A stretch of 39,306 nucleotides of DNA from Candidatus Hydrogenedens sp. GTDB taxonomy: Bacteria > Hydrogenedentota > Hydrogenedentia > Hydrogenedentales > Hydrogenedentaceae. The translations under genes were made by a program, and so were the position numbers. This document shows positions 16,361-24,722 of the stretch, piece after piece (within the stretch, counting starts at the first letter, position 1; the number at the start of each line of letters is the position of its first letter). The DNA lies in contig DAOSUS010000026.1 in NCBI GenBank assembly GCA_035378955.1, positions 1 to 39,306 of the forward strand, in the 5' to 3' direction. The notes beneath the pieces were generated by a model. It did no database searches, was not told the DNA's origin, and worked only from the letters and a program-made list of their open reading frames with translations.

Positions 16361-17541
16361 TTGCTATTTAAAATCCACTCCTCATTAAACCATGCGTGAC
16401 GGATAGTGGAGCCTTGTATGTTTTCTTCCCTACATGAATATGTGCAGTGAATTAGTTCATCCCGGGTTTGTATTACAGAAGGATAGGCAAAAGAACCTTT
16501 ATCCGGTTCCGCTTCTTCTATAGCCTTTTTACATTTCCATGTTTGCCCTTCGTCATCGGATAAATAAGCACTTAATCTATGCCGTCCATTAATAGTGTCA
16601 TTGCAAACCAAAATCCATTTTCCACTTTTAAGAGAAATACACTCAACACTGGACCCGGGATTGGGTATATCAAGAACTGAAACATCAGACCATGTCATAC
16701 CTAAATCACTGGAATATGCAGTTTGAATTCGTTTGGGAATTCCATTGTCTCGCATAAAGGCAACAATTGTTCCATCCTTTTTCTTTACAAAACTCGGTTG
16801 TATATTGGAAATATTTTTTATTTCTTTATCTAAAATAGGATTACTAAAGAACCAATGTTCTCCCCAATCTTCAGTAAATCCAGCCAAAGAACAATTGAAA
16901 ACATCAGAATATAAACCTAACATAATTCTATTATCAGTAACCATGATAGGGTGAATACGGGTCATCCATCCTAATCGTTGGTAAAGTTTTGTTTGAGCAG
17001 ATTTTTTTGCAGATTCAACTTCTTCTTTTAGTTTGGGCTCAATAGCCGATAGTGCATCGATGGCGGGTTGTCCTCTTTCTATGACTTCTAAAAATTTCTG
17101 TTCCAGATTTAGAGGTCGAGCATGAATAACATCCTGCCATTTCCATTGTGGAGGCCCATCTTTTTCATAGTCCATAGATATACGATATTTTAACAAAGAA
17201 CCTCCCCATTGATTATCCTGAACCGTTATCCAGAATAGCCATAAAACGCCTCTTGGGTCAACAAAAAGAACCGGATTACAATCCGGCAGGTCCGGAGTAT
17301 CTGCCATAATAAATGGAGAACACCATTGATTATCACCTGCTCTTTTGCGTGCTCCTTGAAGCATTACATCATCACTTGTTCGCTCACCAGAACCATGAAA
17401 CCATACTGCTAATAGATTTCCTTCGGGAGTTTCCACAATACTTGACCCATGATTGTGTTTGTCATTAGGTGGAAAGATATTTTCCTTAAAAAATACAGGT
17501 TGAGATATTACAGAACATATAGTAAGAATTAAACAAAACAT
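16357..17541 (-). CDS. BNR/Asp-box sialidase-fold protein (exported)
   Basis: A 394-residue six-bladed-propeller protein of the BNR_2/exo-sialidase-like group. Asp boxes are visible at 223-230 (TEDWGEHW), 277-284 (SSDLGMTW) and 328-335 (SDDEGQTW). The N-terminal block GSSIVETPEGNLLAVW with GSGERTSDD is typical of the group. A classic FRIP motif is not seen, so true sialidase activity is uncertain; it may cut another glycan. Residues 1-14 look like a short signal peptide (ending at VISQ), implying a periplasmic or secreted location. AAAGGA supports the start. It lies 21 bp downstream of the HGSNAT-like acetyltransferase gene on the same strand. Confidence 0.82.
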   Translation of the reverse strand: MFCLILTICSVISQPVFFKENIFPPNDKHNHGSSIVETPEGNLLAVWFHGSGERTSDDVMLQGARKRAGDNQWCSPFIMADTPDLPDCNPVLFVDPRGVLWLFWITVQDNQWGGSLLKYRISMDYEKDGPPQWKWQDVIHARPLNLEQKFLEVIERGQPAIDALSAIEPKLKEEVESAKKSAQTKLYQRLGWMTRIHPIMVTDNRIMLGLYSDVFNCSLAGFTEDWGEHWFFSNPILDKEIKNISNIQPSFVKKKDGTIVAFMRDNGIPKRIQTAYSSDLGMTWSDVSVLDIPNPGSSVECISLKSGKWILVCNDTINGRHRLSAYLSDDEGQTWKCKKAIEEAEPDKGSFAYPSVIQTRDELIHCTYSCREENIQGSTIRHAWFNEEWILNSN

Positions 17542-17562
17542 AAATATATCCTTTTTGTAGAG

Positions 17563-18525
17563 TTAGACTTTTATAAAGATAGACTTTATTTCAAGTATTT
17601 TAGCAACAATATAACATATAAAAAGAATAACAAAAGCGGAGATAAAATGGGATAGATATATATTTTGTATTTTATCGAGTATAGAAATTCCTAATATAAA
17701 TATCAGAATAGCCTGCAAAAAATAAAGAACAAGTGGATTTTTTCCCATAGTTGTCAGGGCATTTACAGTTAATTTAAGTTTCTCATTTATTATATAGAAG
17801 ATGGTTAACGCAATAATACATAAACCCGAAGAAAAAATAGAGTAAGATGCGGTCATCCCTCTTTGTGTAAAAGGTAGACTTGAAAAGAATAGGGGTATTG
17901 TTAAAATATAACCAAAAACTGTTAAAAATAATCCAGTAAATAACCAATAAAGCAAAGTGGATGTAGTTATTTTATTTTTTTCTTTCTCAAATAAGGCAGC
18001 ACAGAAAGCACCAGATGCTAAAATAAATGCCCAACTCAAGGGACCTAAAGGACCACCGTCAATTGAATGAGACATAAGCCAATTTCCATAAGGAGTAAGA
18101 GAAAATAATATTTGATAAACTAAAAGATAGATAAGTCCCGAAAGGAATATAAAGAATTTATTTTTACCTATAAAAGGATATAATAACAATCCTGAAATGC
18201 CTATATCTGTTAGAGCATCCCAAACATCTACATAAAAATCAAAAAAACCATATAAAAAACCCAAAAAAGTTAGGATAATATACCTTTTTAAAAACTTTTT
18301 CCTTACCGTTGATTTTGGGGCATTTTCTATAGATTTCATAAACGAAAGACGGTATGAAAAACCTACGATAAAGATAAATGCAGGGGCAACAAAATCAGCA
18401 AAAGTAAATCCATAATCATGATGAACAAGCCAATAAGGGGAATTGTGAAATTCGCAACAAACATTAACAAGAATCATCCCAAATATAGCAAAACCTCTAA
18501 ACTGGTCAATAAATTTCCATCGCAT
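17563..18525 (-). CDS. HGSNAT-like (DUF5009/COG4299) multi-pass acetyltransferase
   Basis: A 320-residue membrane protein with about nine or ten hydrophobic segments. The longest frame starts at 18741, but that would overlap the divergent ridA gene. The ATG at 18525 has AAAGGTG seven bases upstream and begins with the family N-terminus (FIDQFRGFAIFGMILVNV). The segment HHDYGFTFADFVAPAFIFIVG (residues 34-54) corresponds to the conserved loop carrying the catalytic His in heparan-alpha-glucosaminide N-acetyltransferases. Members move acetyl groups from cytoplasmic acetyl-CoA to amino sugars across the membrane. Coupling with the BNR-fold gene downstream suggests glycan breakdown. Confidence 0.82.
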   Translation of the reverse strand: MRWKFIDQFRGFAIFGMILVNVCCEFHNSPYWLVHHDYGFTFADFVAPAFIFIVGFSYRLSFMKSIENAPKSTVRKKFLKRYIILTFLGFLYGFFDFYVDVWDALTDIGISGLLLYPFIGKNKFFIFLSGLIYLLVYQILFSLTPYGNWLMSHSIDGGPLGPLSWAFILASGAFCAALFEKEKNKITTSTLLYWLFTGLFLTVFGYILTIPLFFSSLPFTQRGMTASYSIFSSGLCIIALTIFYIINEKLKLTVNALTTMGKNPLVLYFLQAILIFILGISILDKIQNIYLSHFISAFVILFICYIVAKILEIKSIFIKV

Positions 18526-18593
18526 TGAAATACACCTTTGATAGGTAAGTTCGATTGGGTAAAAAGATATTCGCTGACAAATAAAAGAGTGTG

Positions 18594-18599
18594 TATAAT
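18594..18599 (+). promoter_or_regulatory. Candidate -10 box for the ridA operon
   Basis: A consensus tataat lies 83 bp before the ridA start in the 156-bp divergent region. The nearest -35-like hexamer, ctgaca at 18574-18579, is only 14 bp away, so the assignment is weak. Confidence 0.3.
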
Positions 18600-18681
18600 A
18601 TATCAAAAAAAAGAATAATATCAAAAGTCTATATTTGTAGGTTATTTTTCGTTTTAAGAGGAAGAATAGGAGAAAAAGAAT

Positions 18682-19068
18682 ATGTCTAAAAAATGTATCA
18701 TAGTAAAAGATGCTCCCCCTGCTGTAGGTCCTTATTCCCATGCTGTAAAGGCAGACAAATTTTTATTTATTTCAGGGCAGGGTCCTTTTAATCGAGATGG
18801 TTCTGGTGTAGTAAAAGGGACTTTTTCAGAACAGGTAGAATACACGATGGAGAATTTAGGGATTATCCTTAATGCTTGTGGATGCGATTTTTCAGATATT
18901 GTCAAGGTTACTGTATTTTTAACAGATATGAATTTGCTTTCTGAATTTAATCAAGTTTACAGTAAATTTTTTAAAAAGGATTATCCGGCACGTAGTTGTG
19001 TCCAGGTATCTCAATTACCAGCGGGAATTAGTGTAGAAATTGAAGCCATTGCCAAATGTAGAGACTAA
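18682..19068 (+). CDS. ridA: RidA family (YjgF/YER057c/UK114) enamine/imine deaminase
   Basis: A 128-residue RidA protein that hydrolyses reactive 2-aminoacrylate-type enamines released by PLP enzymes. Conserved features are GPYSHA (16-21), the substrate-carboxylate Arg R104 in YPARSCVQV, and the C-terminal PAGISVEIEAIA (113-124) with E120. AGGAG precedes the start. It is the first gene of a run with 8-, 7- and 28-bp spacings that otherwise encodes exported proteins, an unusual companion for a cytoplasmic metabolite-repair enzyme. Confidence 0.93.
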   Translation: MSKKCIIVKDAPPAVGPYSHAVKADKFLFISGQGPFNRDGSGVVKGTFSEQVEYTMENLGIILNACGCDFSDIVKVTVFLTDMNLLSEFNQVYSKFFKKDYPARSCVQVSQLPAGISVEIEAIAKCRD

Positions 19069-19076
19069 AAGTATTT

Positions 19077-20339
19077 ATGATTAAGAATTATTATTTGTTA
19101 AGTATTATCTGTGTATTTTTGTTATTGGCGTCTTTTCATGTTTTTGCTTCTGAATCTATGGAATTAAATAATCAGGGTGTGGAGGCATATAATCTCAAGG
19201 ATTATGAGAGAGCAATTTTTTTATTATCTCAAGCAATGACATTAAATCCGGATAATGAAGTTATAAAAAATAATCTAAGTAATGCTTTACAGGCTTTAGC
19301 AGATGAAGAAAGCAAAAAAAATAATTTTAAAAAAGCAGTAGATTTAGTTGATAAAGCGATTAAAATAAACCCGAACAATTTTTTTGCTCATCTTCAAAAA
19401 GGGGCTTTTCTGTTAAACATGGGACAACTTATGGATGCTATTCGACATCTTGAAACGGCAGTTAAGTTAAAACCCGGTTATCTTGACGCTCATGAATTAT
19501 TGGGCGAGGCTTATTATCGTGATAACGATATTTTGTCTGCTCGGACACAATGGGAATATGTTTTACAAGTAGACCCTAATCGGAAACAGTTAAAAGAACG
19601 ATACGACAAGGCTTGTCGCGAAGAAGTTGTGGAAAGTTCTTTTAATAAAACGGTTTCTCAATCACGCCATTTTAATCTTACATATCCTAAGGAAGTTACA
19701 TATCAAATTCGTTCGTATGTTCTTTCAGTGTTGGAACGGGCTTATCTCGAAATTGGAAGAAAATTAGGAGGAGTTTTTCCATCAGGACCTATACAGGTTA
19801 TTCTTTACGATACCCAGCAATTTGGGGCTGTTGTTCAAATGGGACAGGGTGTAGGAGGGGTTTATGATGGAAAGATACGCATCCCTGTTATGAATGAGAA
19901 AGGGGAGGGATTGTCAGATGAAGAAATTAAACGAAGGATATACCATGAATATGTCCATGTAGTAGTTTTTGAGTTGCTTAAAGATAAAGTGCCGTGGTGG
20001 GTAAATGAAGGTTTAGCAGAAACTTTTTCTAAAGAGTTTTCAAATCGTGAGAGGACGATGCTGGAACAGTTTATTAATGATAAGGGATTGATATCTTATA
20101 ATAATCTTGAAAAAATATCAATAAAAGACATGTTTGCCTCTGAGACAAAAATGTCTCAGGCGTATTTACAGTCTCATGCAACTATAAATATGTTATGGAG
20201 TAAATATGGACAGGGACGATTTCTTAATTTTATTCAAGCACTTAAACGCAGTGAAAATGTTGAAGATGCGTTACGCAATGTTTACCATATTGATTATGCG
20301 GGTTTGTCAAAGGGGGTTCTACAATCTATCCAGAGATAA
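19077..20339 (+). CDS. Exported TPR protein with C-terminal gluzincin (peptidase MA-like) domain
   Basis: 420 residues. A signal peptide occupies ~1-24 (VFA before S25). Tetratricopeptide repeats cover about 30-168, with a clear copy at 101-134. The C-terminal half is a peptidase-MA-like metalloprotease: zinc motif HEYVH (290-294) and the third ligand in WWVNEGLAE (E311). All catalytic residues are present, so activity is plausible. Location is periplasmic or secreted. There is no good Shine-Dalgarno and the gene starts 8 bp after the ridA stop, suggesting translational coupling. The substrate is unknown; the two downstream secreted proteins are candidates. Confidence 0.85.
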   Translation: MIKNYYLLSIICVFLLLASFHVFASESMELNNQGVEAYNLKDYERAIFLLSQAMTLNPDNEVIKNNLSNALQALADEESKKNNFKKAVDLVDKAIKINPNNFFAHLQKGAFLLNMGQLMDAIRHLETAVKLKPGYLDAHELLGEAYYRDNDILSARTQWEYVLQVDPNRKQLKERYDKACREEVVESSFNKTVSQSRHFNLTYPKEVTYQIRSYVLSVLERAYLEIGRKLGGVFPSGPIQVILYDTQQFGAVVQMGQGVGGVYDGKIRIPVMNEKGEGLSDEEIKRRIYHEYVHVVVFELLKDKVPWWVNEGLAETFSKEFSNRERTMLEQFINDKGLISYNNLEKISIKDMFASETKMSQAYLQSHATINMLWSKYGQGRFLNFIQALKRSENVEDALRNVYHIDYAGLSKGVLQSIQR

Positions 20340-20346
20340 TTTTATA

Positions 20347-22386
20347 ATGCAAAAAATATGGATATATCTATGTGTATTTTTCTTTGTAGAAGCATCTTTT
20401 TTAACTTATGCGGAGAACTGTTCTATAAAAGGTAGGGTGTTGGATAGTAATAATCTTCCTGTAAAAAATGCAGAGGTTTACTGTGAACAAAATTTAATGA
20501 GTCCTTTGATTCAGACTTTCACAGATAACGAAGGACAATTCAGTTTTCAAAATCTAACAGAGGGACCCACAGGTATTTTTGCAACTAATGGGGGTATGGC
20601 TTGGTCAGGAATTCATATAAATTTACCTGCAGAAGAGAATATAACAGATGTAGAAATTATCCTTATACCTGCAAAATCTTTAAAAGGTCGAGTTGTTGCA
20701 TCTAACGAAAAAGGGAAAGAAATAAGTATTTCAGGAGCAGAAGTAGACCGTTTTGCCATATTGGGAGTGGAGAAAGTAGCTATTCCTTGTTCCAAACTTA
20801 CTTCTTTTGGATATAAAAAAGTAGTTTCCGATGCAGAGGGCTTCTTTTTATTAGATAAAATTCCAGTAGGGCAGGCAATATCTTTAAAAGTAGTTCATCC
20901 CGAATATGCCGTTACAACCGTAGAGAATATCACTTCCGAATCTGAAGTCAAAATAGTAATGTCTAAAGGTTGTGTTGTATTGGGTTCTGTATATACTATC
21001 CAGAATGATAATAAAGTAAAGGTTGCTAATTCAGATGTTATCATAAAGAACACTCAACCTCCGTATGAAAGTATATGTATAAGAACAAATACGAATGGAG
21101 AATTTACAATCCGATTAAATCCGGGCATTTATATGTGTAAAGCAGAGACAATCCAAATGTTAAGTGCCGGATGGGAAATTAAAAAGATTGCAAATTCGAT
21201 AGGAGAACATGTTGAAATACAAGTGTTCCCATCTGTTTATATTTCAGGACAAATTTTGGATGCTGTTTCGGGAAAGCCCGTTCCTGGTGCTAAAGTTTCT
21301 ATTGAACAGGGGGGAAGAAAAGCATTATCACTTACTACGGGAAGAATGGGAAAATTTCGAGGTAAAGTTGTTCATGGCCAAGCAAATATTAAATTTGAGG
21401 CTATTCCGGGCTACACGATGCCGCAACCTTCACAGCTAAAAGTTGTTGTGAGTGGAAAAGATGAAATCGTATTACCCGGTGTATGGGTAAAAAAGGTAGA
21501 TTCATTGAAAGTTAAACTCGTAACTCCTCAACAAAAAGTGTTAACAACGAATAGAGGAATTGTTTCCGTATTAACTCCTCCTCAATTAGGTTGGTATGCC
21601 GGTAATATTGATAACCTTTTTGAAGTGAAGTTATCTTCAATTCCTACAGAAGGAAAAATTATGGGGTATGCAGAGATACCTGAAGAGAATTTAGGAAATG
21701 TTTTTGTTGTGGATAATAAAGATATAGGGAAAATATGTGAAGCAAATTTATATACATTAGGTAAAGTAAAAGGTAGGGTGGTTAATAAAGAAGGAAAACC
21801 TATTTCTGATGGGATTTTTTCCTGTGTATTAAAAGAACACGGTTTAAATCAGGAATGTATATTATGGCAGGTTCTTTTGTCAGCCGATGGAACATTTTTC
21901 TGGAATTCTATCATTCCATTAAAACCACTTGTTTTCAGATTGTATGATAACCAGGGTTCTGTATTATGGCAATCTTCAGAGATGCAATTTTTAGAGGGGG
22001 AGAATAAAGATTTAGGTGATATTGTAATAGAAAAACCTATTATTGAAACAGATAAAGAATTATTAAATCGTGCTAATTTTAAGTGTTTATGTGGTGGGAA
22101 TGAAATAGTAGATAAATTATTTAATGGTCCCTCTATTCTTGTTTATGTTGATAGTGCAGAAGTTCCCTTTATGCAGGAAGTATTGACGAATATAGGAAAT
22201 ATTATTGGGAGTGGTATAAATGTAGGGATGATAGTAGAAAATCAGATTGATTGCAATGGTATAACTATCCCGGTAATATCGGGACAAAGGCTTTCATCAG
22301 CCACGACATATTTGATAGATGAAGGTGGTAATGTAATATGTGGGACTTTGGGTTTGCCTGTGATGGTTCGTATGATAAAAAAATAA
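20347..22386 (+). CDS. Secreted multidomain protein with carboxypeptidase-regulatory-like repeats
   Basis: 679 residues. The longest frame starts at 20206 inside the upstream peptidase gene; the ATG at 20347 begins a good signal peptide (residues 1-22, TYA before E23) and lies 7 bp after the previous stop. At least five carboxypeptidase-regulatory/Cna-B-like beta-sandwich units can be traced, with starts of the form I/V-x-G-x-V (SIKGRVLD, SLKGRVVA, VLGSVYT, ISGQILD, VKGRVVN) and D/N-x-x-G-x-F centres. The last ~110 residues look like a degenerate thioredoxin-like fold: a CLCG near its start, then ILVYVDSAEV and TYLIDEGGNVI. No WCxxC active site is recognised. Function is unknown. Confidence 0.75.
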   Translation: MQKIWIYLCVFFFVEASFLTYAENCSIKGRVLDSNNLPVKNAEVYCEQNLMSPLIQTFTDNEGQFSFQNLTEGPTGIFATNGGMAWSGIHINLPAEENITDVEIILIPAKSLKGRVVASNEKGKEISISGAEVDRFAILGVEKVAIPCSKLTSFGYKKVVSDAEGFFLLDKIPVGQAISLKVVHPEYAVTTVENITSESEVKIVMSKGCVVLGSVYTIQNDNKVKVANSDVIIKNTQPPYESICIRTNTNGEFTIRLNPGIYMCKAETIQMLSAGWEIKKIANSIGEHVEIQVFPSVYISGQILDAVSGKPVPGAKVSIEQGGRKALSLTTGRMGKFRGKVVHGQANIKFEAIPGYTMPQPSQLKVVVSGKDEIVLPGVWVKKVDSLKVKLVTPQQKVLTTNRGIVSVLTPPQLGWYAGNIDNLFEVKLSSIPTEGKIMGYAEIPEENLGNVFVVDNKDIGKICEANLYTLGKVKGRVVNKEGKPISDGIFSCVLKEHGLNQECILWQVLLSADGTFFWNSIIPLKPLVFRLYDNQGSVLWQSSEMQFLEGENKDLGDIVIEKPIIETDKELLNRANFKCLCGGNEIVDKLFNGPSILVYVDSAEVPFMQEVLTNIGNIIGSGINVGMIVENQIDCNGITIPVISGQRLSSATTYLIDEGGNVICGTLGLPVMVRMIKK

Positions 22387-22414
22387 ACATTCTATATTAA
22401 ACGGATTTCCCTTA

Positions 22415-24280
22415 ATGAGAAAATGGATTTATCCCGTTATATTTTTAGCAGGAAGTTATCTGCTGAATAATTTTGTATTTGCTTATGATATAAAGGGGAT
22501 TGTGTATCAGCCGGATGGAAAACCTGCTTTTGATGTTGATATATGGTTGGTTCATGCCATTCAAGGAACAGAAAAGACAAAGGCAGATAAAGAAGGGAAT
22601 TTTGTTTTTTTTAATTATAATTTTGGAGAAGTATCTCTTATTGCCAGAGACAAAGGACAACGAATAGGAGGAATTTCCTTTGTTCTTATGCAAGATGAAA
22701 GAGATATAACAATATCCCTTATTGAAGGAACAAAACAGAGATTAAAGATTTATAATCCTAATTTAAATCCTATTTCAGGTGCTTATATTCGGCGATTATG
22801 GATAACAGATAAATTTTGTGTTCCAGCAGAAGAATTGGCTGAACAGGGATATGGTTGGTTGCGTAGTAATGACGAAGGAGAGATTATTTTGCCAGGAATG
22901 CCTGTAAATGGTTTTATCCGAATAGTTGTATCTCATGTAGATTATGCAGATACTTATTTACCTTTTGTCCCTGTGAATGAAAAGAAAAGCATGGATATAA
23001 TTCTGCAAAGAGGAACTTTAATACGGGGGAGAGTGGTAAAAGATGGTAAGGGGATAAAAAATGCCTCTGTTATTCCTTTACAGAAAGGGGCTAATAACCA
23101 GCGTTTTATACTCCCCGTTAAGACTGATAAAGAAGGTTTGTATCGTTTCCATCTTGATAAAGGAGAGTATCAAATCTTTGCAATGCATCCCGACTACCCC
23201 AACACAGTTCCAAAAGAAATATCTATTACGAATATTACGGAAGAAGAAATGGTGATTGATTTTGCTTTTCAAAATCCTTTGTATCTGCAAGGTGTAGTTC
23301 TGTTATACGATGGAAGTCCCTGTAAATTGGCTAAAATAGCAATTCATGAAGAAAATAGTGTAGAAGATTTTGTTTTTACTAATGAAAAAGGGGAATATGT
23401 ATTAAAATCGAGTTCTGAAAAATTAAAAGTAAAAATATTGCCTCCACCAGGCTATATTACGGAAGAAATACCAGAAATACCCGTAGATTTTAAGGGCGAG
23501 AAAAGAATTACAATGCCCGTAGTTCGTGTCAAGAAGTTGCCTGAAATTCAAGGGAAAGTTATGTTTAGTGATGGGAAGGAAGGTGACCGTGTTTTCATTT
23601 ATAGTAAAAATTTAGAGTTGCCATATTATGCAATTACGGATAAGGATGGAAAATTTCAAATTCTATTGGGCATAACTCCTGATACAAACCCAGTTCAGTT
23701 TGTAGCAGAACATGCTTTACGATTTGTTAGGAACGAGTTTGCTGTGGATATGTATAATGAAATTAAACCTTTGAATATAGTTTTGAATTCCTATGAACCT
23801 AACCAAGAGAAGTTTGTGAATAAAGGGTATGAAAATCGTTTATTGACTTTGATAGATAAGCCTGCACCAGATATAAAATGTCGCATATGGTTTAATTATA
23901 AAGGAAGCCAGAACCCTTTGCGAGAGATGGAAGGGAATGTTATTTTATTACTATTTTGGGGAGGATTTGACAGGACACCTCAGGGAAGAAAACATATTGA
24001 GGAGATGCGTGCTTTGTTTGATTTATATAAAGGCATTTCGGATGTCCAGTTTTTATCTGTTCATGATGGCACTTTTGATGATGATGAAATCCAAAATTAT
24101 ATAAAAGAATATGGAATAGAATTCCCCGTAGGAGTAGATACAGATGATGCTACCACCTTTACTCAATATACAATCGCATTTATTCCCCAATTTGTTCTTA
24201 TTGATAAAAAAGGAATTATCCGTTACTCTGATGTTGAAGGACGTGCCGTAGAACTGATTAAAGTATTAAGAAGATTATAA
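22415..24280 (+). CDS. Secreted carboxypeptidase-regulatory-like protein with cysteine-less TlpA/redoxin domain
   Basis: 621 residues. The signal peptide is 1-23 (VFA before Y24). Several carboxypeptidase-regulatory-like beta-sandwich units (DIKGIVYQPDGKPA, LIRGRVVKDGKG, YLQGVVLLYDGSP, EIQGKVMFSDGKEG) fill residues ~25-460. A TlpA/AhpC-like thioredoxin fold occupies ~475-621: DKPAPDI, then ILLLFWGGFDRTP where WCxxC is expected, then the cis-Pro strand IPQFVLIDKKGIIRY. The two catalytic cysteines are replaced (D519 and P522 by alignment), so redox activity should be lost while the fold is kept. It is a paralogue in architecture of the preceding gene, 28 bp away. It ends 12 bp from the convergent rpsT. 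Confidence 0.8.
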   Translation: MRKWIYPVIFLAGSYLLNNFVFAYDIKGIVYQPDGKPAFDVDIWLVHAIQGTEKTKADKEGNFVFFNYNFGEVSLIARDKGQRIGGISFVLMQDERDITISLIEGTKQRLKIYNPNLNPISGAYIRRLWITDKFCVPAEELAEQGYGWLRSNDEGEIILPGMPVNGFIRIVVSHVDYADTYLPFVPVNEKKSMDIILQRGTLIRGRVVKDGKGIKNASVIPLQKGANNQRFILPVKTDKEGLYRFHLDKGEYQIFAMHPDYPNTVPKEISITNITEEEMVIDFAFQNPLYLQGVVLLYDGSPCKLAKIAIHEENSVEDFVFTNEKGEYVLKSSSEKLKVKILPPPGYITEEIPEIPVDFKGEKRITMPVVRVKKLPEIQGKVMFSDGKEGDRVFIYSKNLELPYYAITDKDGKFQILLGITPDTNPVQFVAEHALRFVRNEFAVDMYNEIKPLNIVLNSYEPNQEKFVNKGYENRLLTLIDKPAPDIKCRIWFNYKGSQNPLREMEGNVILLLFWGGFDRTPQGRKHIEEMRALFDLYKGISDVQFLSVHDGTFDDDEIQNYIKEYGIEFPVGVDTDDATTFTQYTIAFIPQFVLIDKKGIIRYSDVEGRAVELIKVLRRL

Positions 24281-24292
24281 TTTAGGAAGATT

Positions 24293-24559
24293 TTATGCGA
24301 TGGCTTTATTCACACGCTTCATTAAACGAGATTTTCTGCGGGCTGCTGAATTTTTGTGAATAACCCCTTTGGAACAGGCACGGTCTATTGTTGCAATGGC
24401 TTTTTTAATGGCGGTTTCCTTGAGTTTTTCATCACTGGCATTTAAACTTTGATATGCCTTTTTTATCATAGTTTTCATTGCAGAACGAATAGACGCATTC
24501 TTCATTCGTCTTTTTTCATTTGTGATGATGCGTTTCTTTTGTGATTTAATGTTTGCCAT
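24293..24559 (-). CDS. rpsT: 30S ribosomal protein S20
   Basis: An 88-residue, Lys/Arg-rich helical protein with the S20 N-terminus ANIKSQKKR and the family segments KRRMKNASIRSAMKT and GVIHKNSAARRKSRLMKRV. It binds 16S rRNA early in small-subunit assembly. The frame can extend to a TTG at 24571, but the conserved N-terminus begins at the ATG at 24559. AAGGAG lies 14 bases upstream of that ATG, a longer spacing than usual. It is monocistronic here. Confidence 0.95.
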   Translation of the reverse strand: MANIKSQKKRIITNEKRRMKNASIRSAMKTMIKKAYQSLNASDEKLKETAIKKAIATIDRACSKGVIHKNSAARRKSRLMKRVNKAIA

Positions 24560-24663
24560 CGGTAAAAACAAAACTCCTTTTCGTTGTTATGTGTCTTACT
24601 TTTTGAGTAACTATTATAACAAAAAAAGAAAATTTATTTCAAAGAACGAAGGGAGTTGTAAAT

Positions 24664-24702
24664 ATGATATTATTAGTCAAAAATTTATATTTGAACTACT
24701 AA
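24664..24702 (+). CDS. Short leader ORF (12 codons) before the membrane/caspase-like gene
   Basis: ATG at 24664 follows an ideal AAGGGAG with an 8-base spacer and encodes MILLVKNLYLNY before a TAA. The next gene starts 20 bp after this stop and has no Shine-Dalgarno of its own, so reinitiation or leader control is possible. It may equally be chance. Confidence 0.28.
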   Translation: MILLVKNLYLNY

Positions 24703-24722
24703 CCTATATTAATGAATTTTTT

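Noticed and set aside
18526..18741. N-terminal extension of the acetyltransferase to 18741
   Set aside because: It would overlap the divergent ridA gene, has no conserved sequence, and a good ribosome site precedes the ATG at 18525.
20206..20346. Extension of the first carboxypeptidase-regulatory protein into the peptidase gene
   Set aside because: A signal peptide begins at 20347; the upstream part is out-of-frame coding sequence of the peptidase.
24522..24722. N-terminal 67 codons of the membrane/caspase-like frame
   Set aside because: The first part lies antisense to the rpsT start and leader, is not hydrophobic, and lacks a ribosome site; ATG 24723 begins directly at a TM helix.
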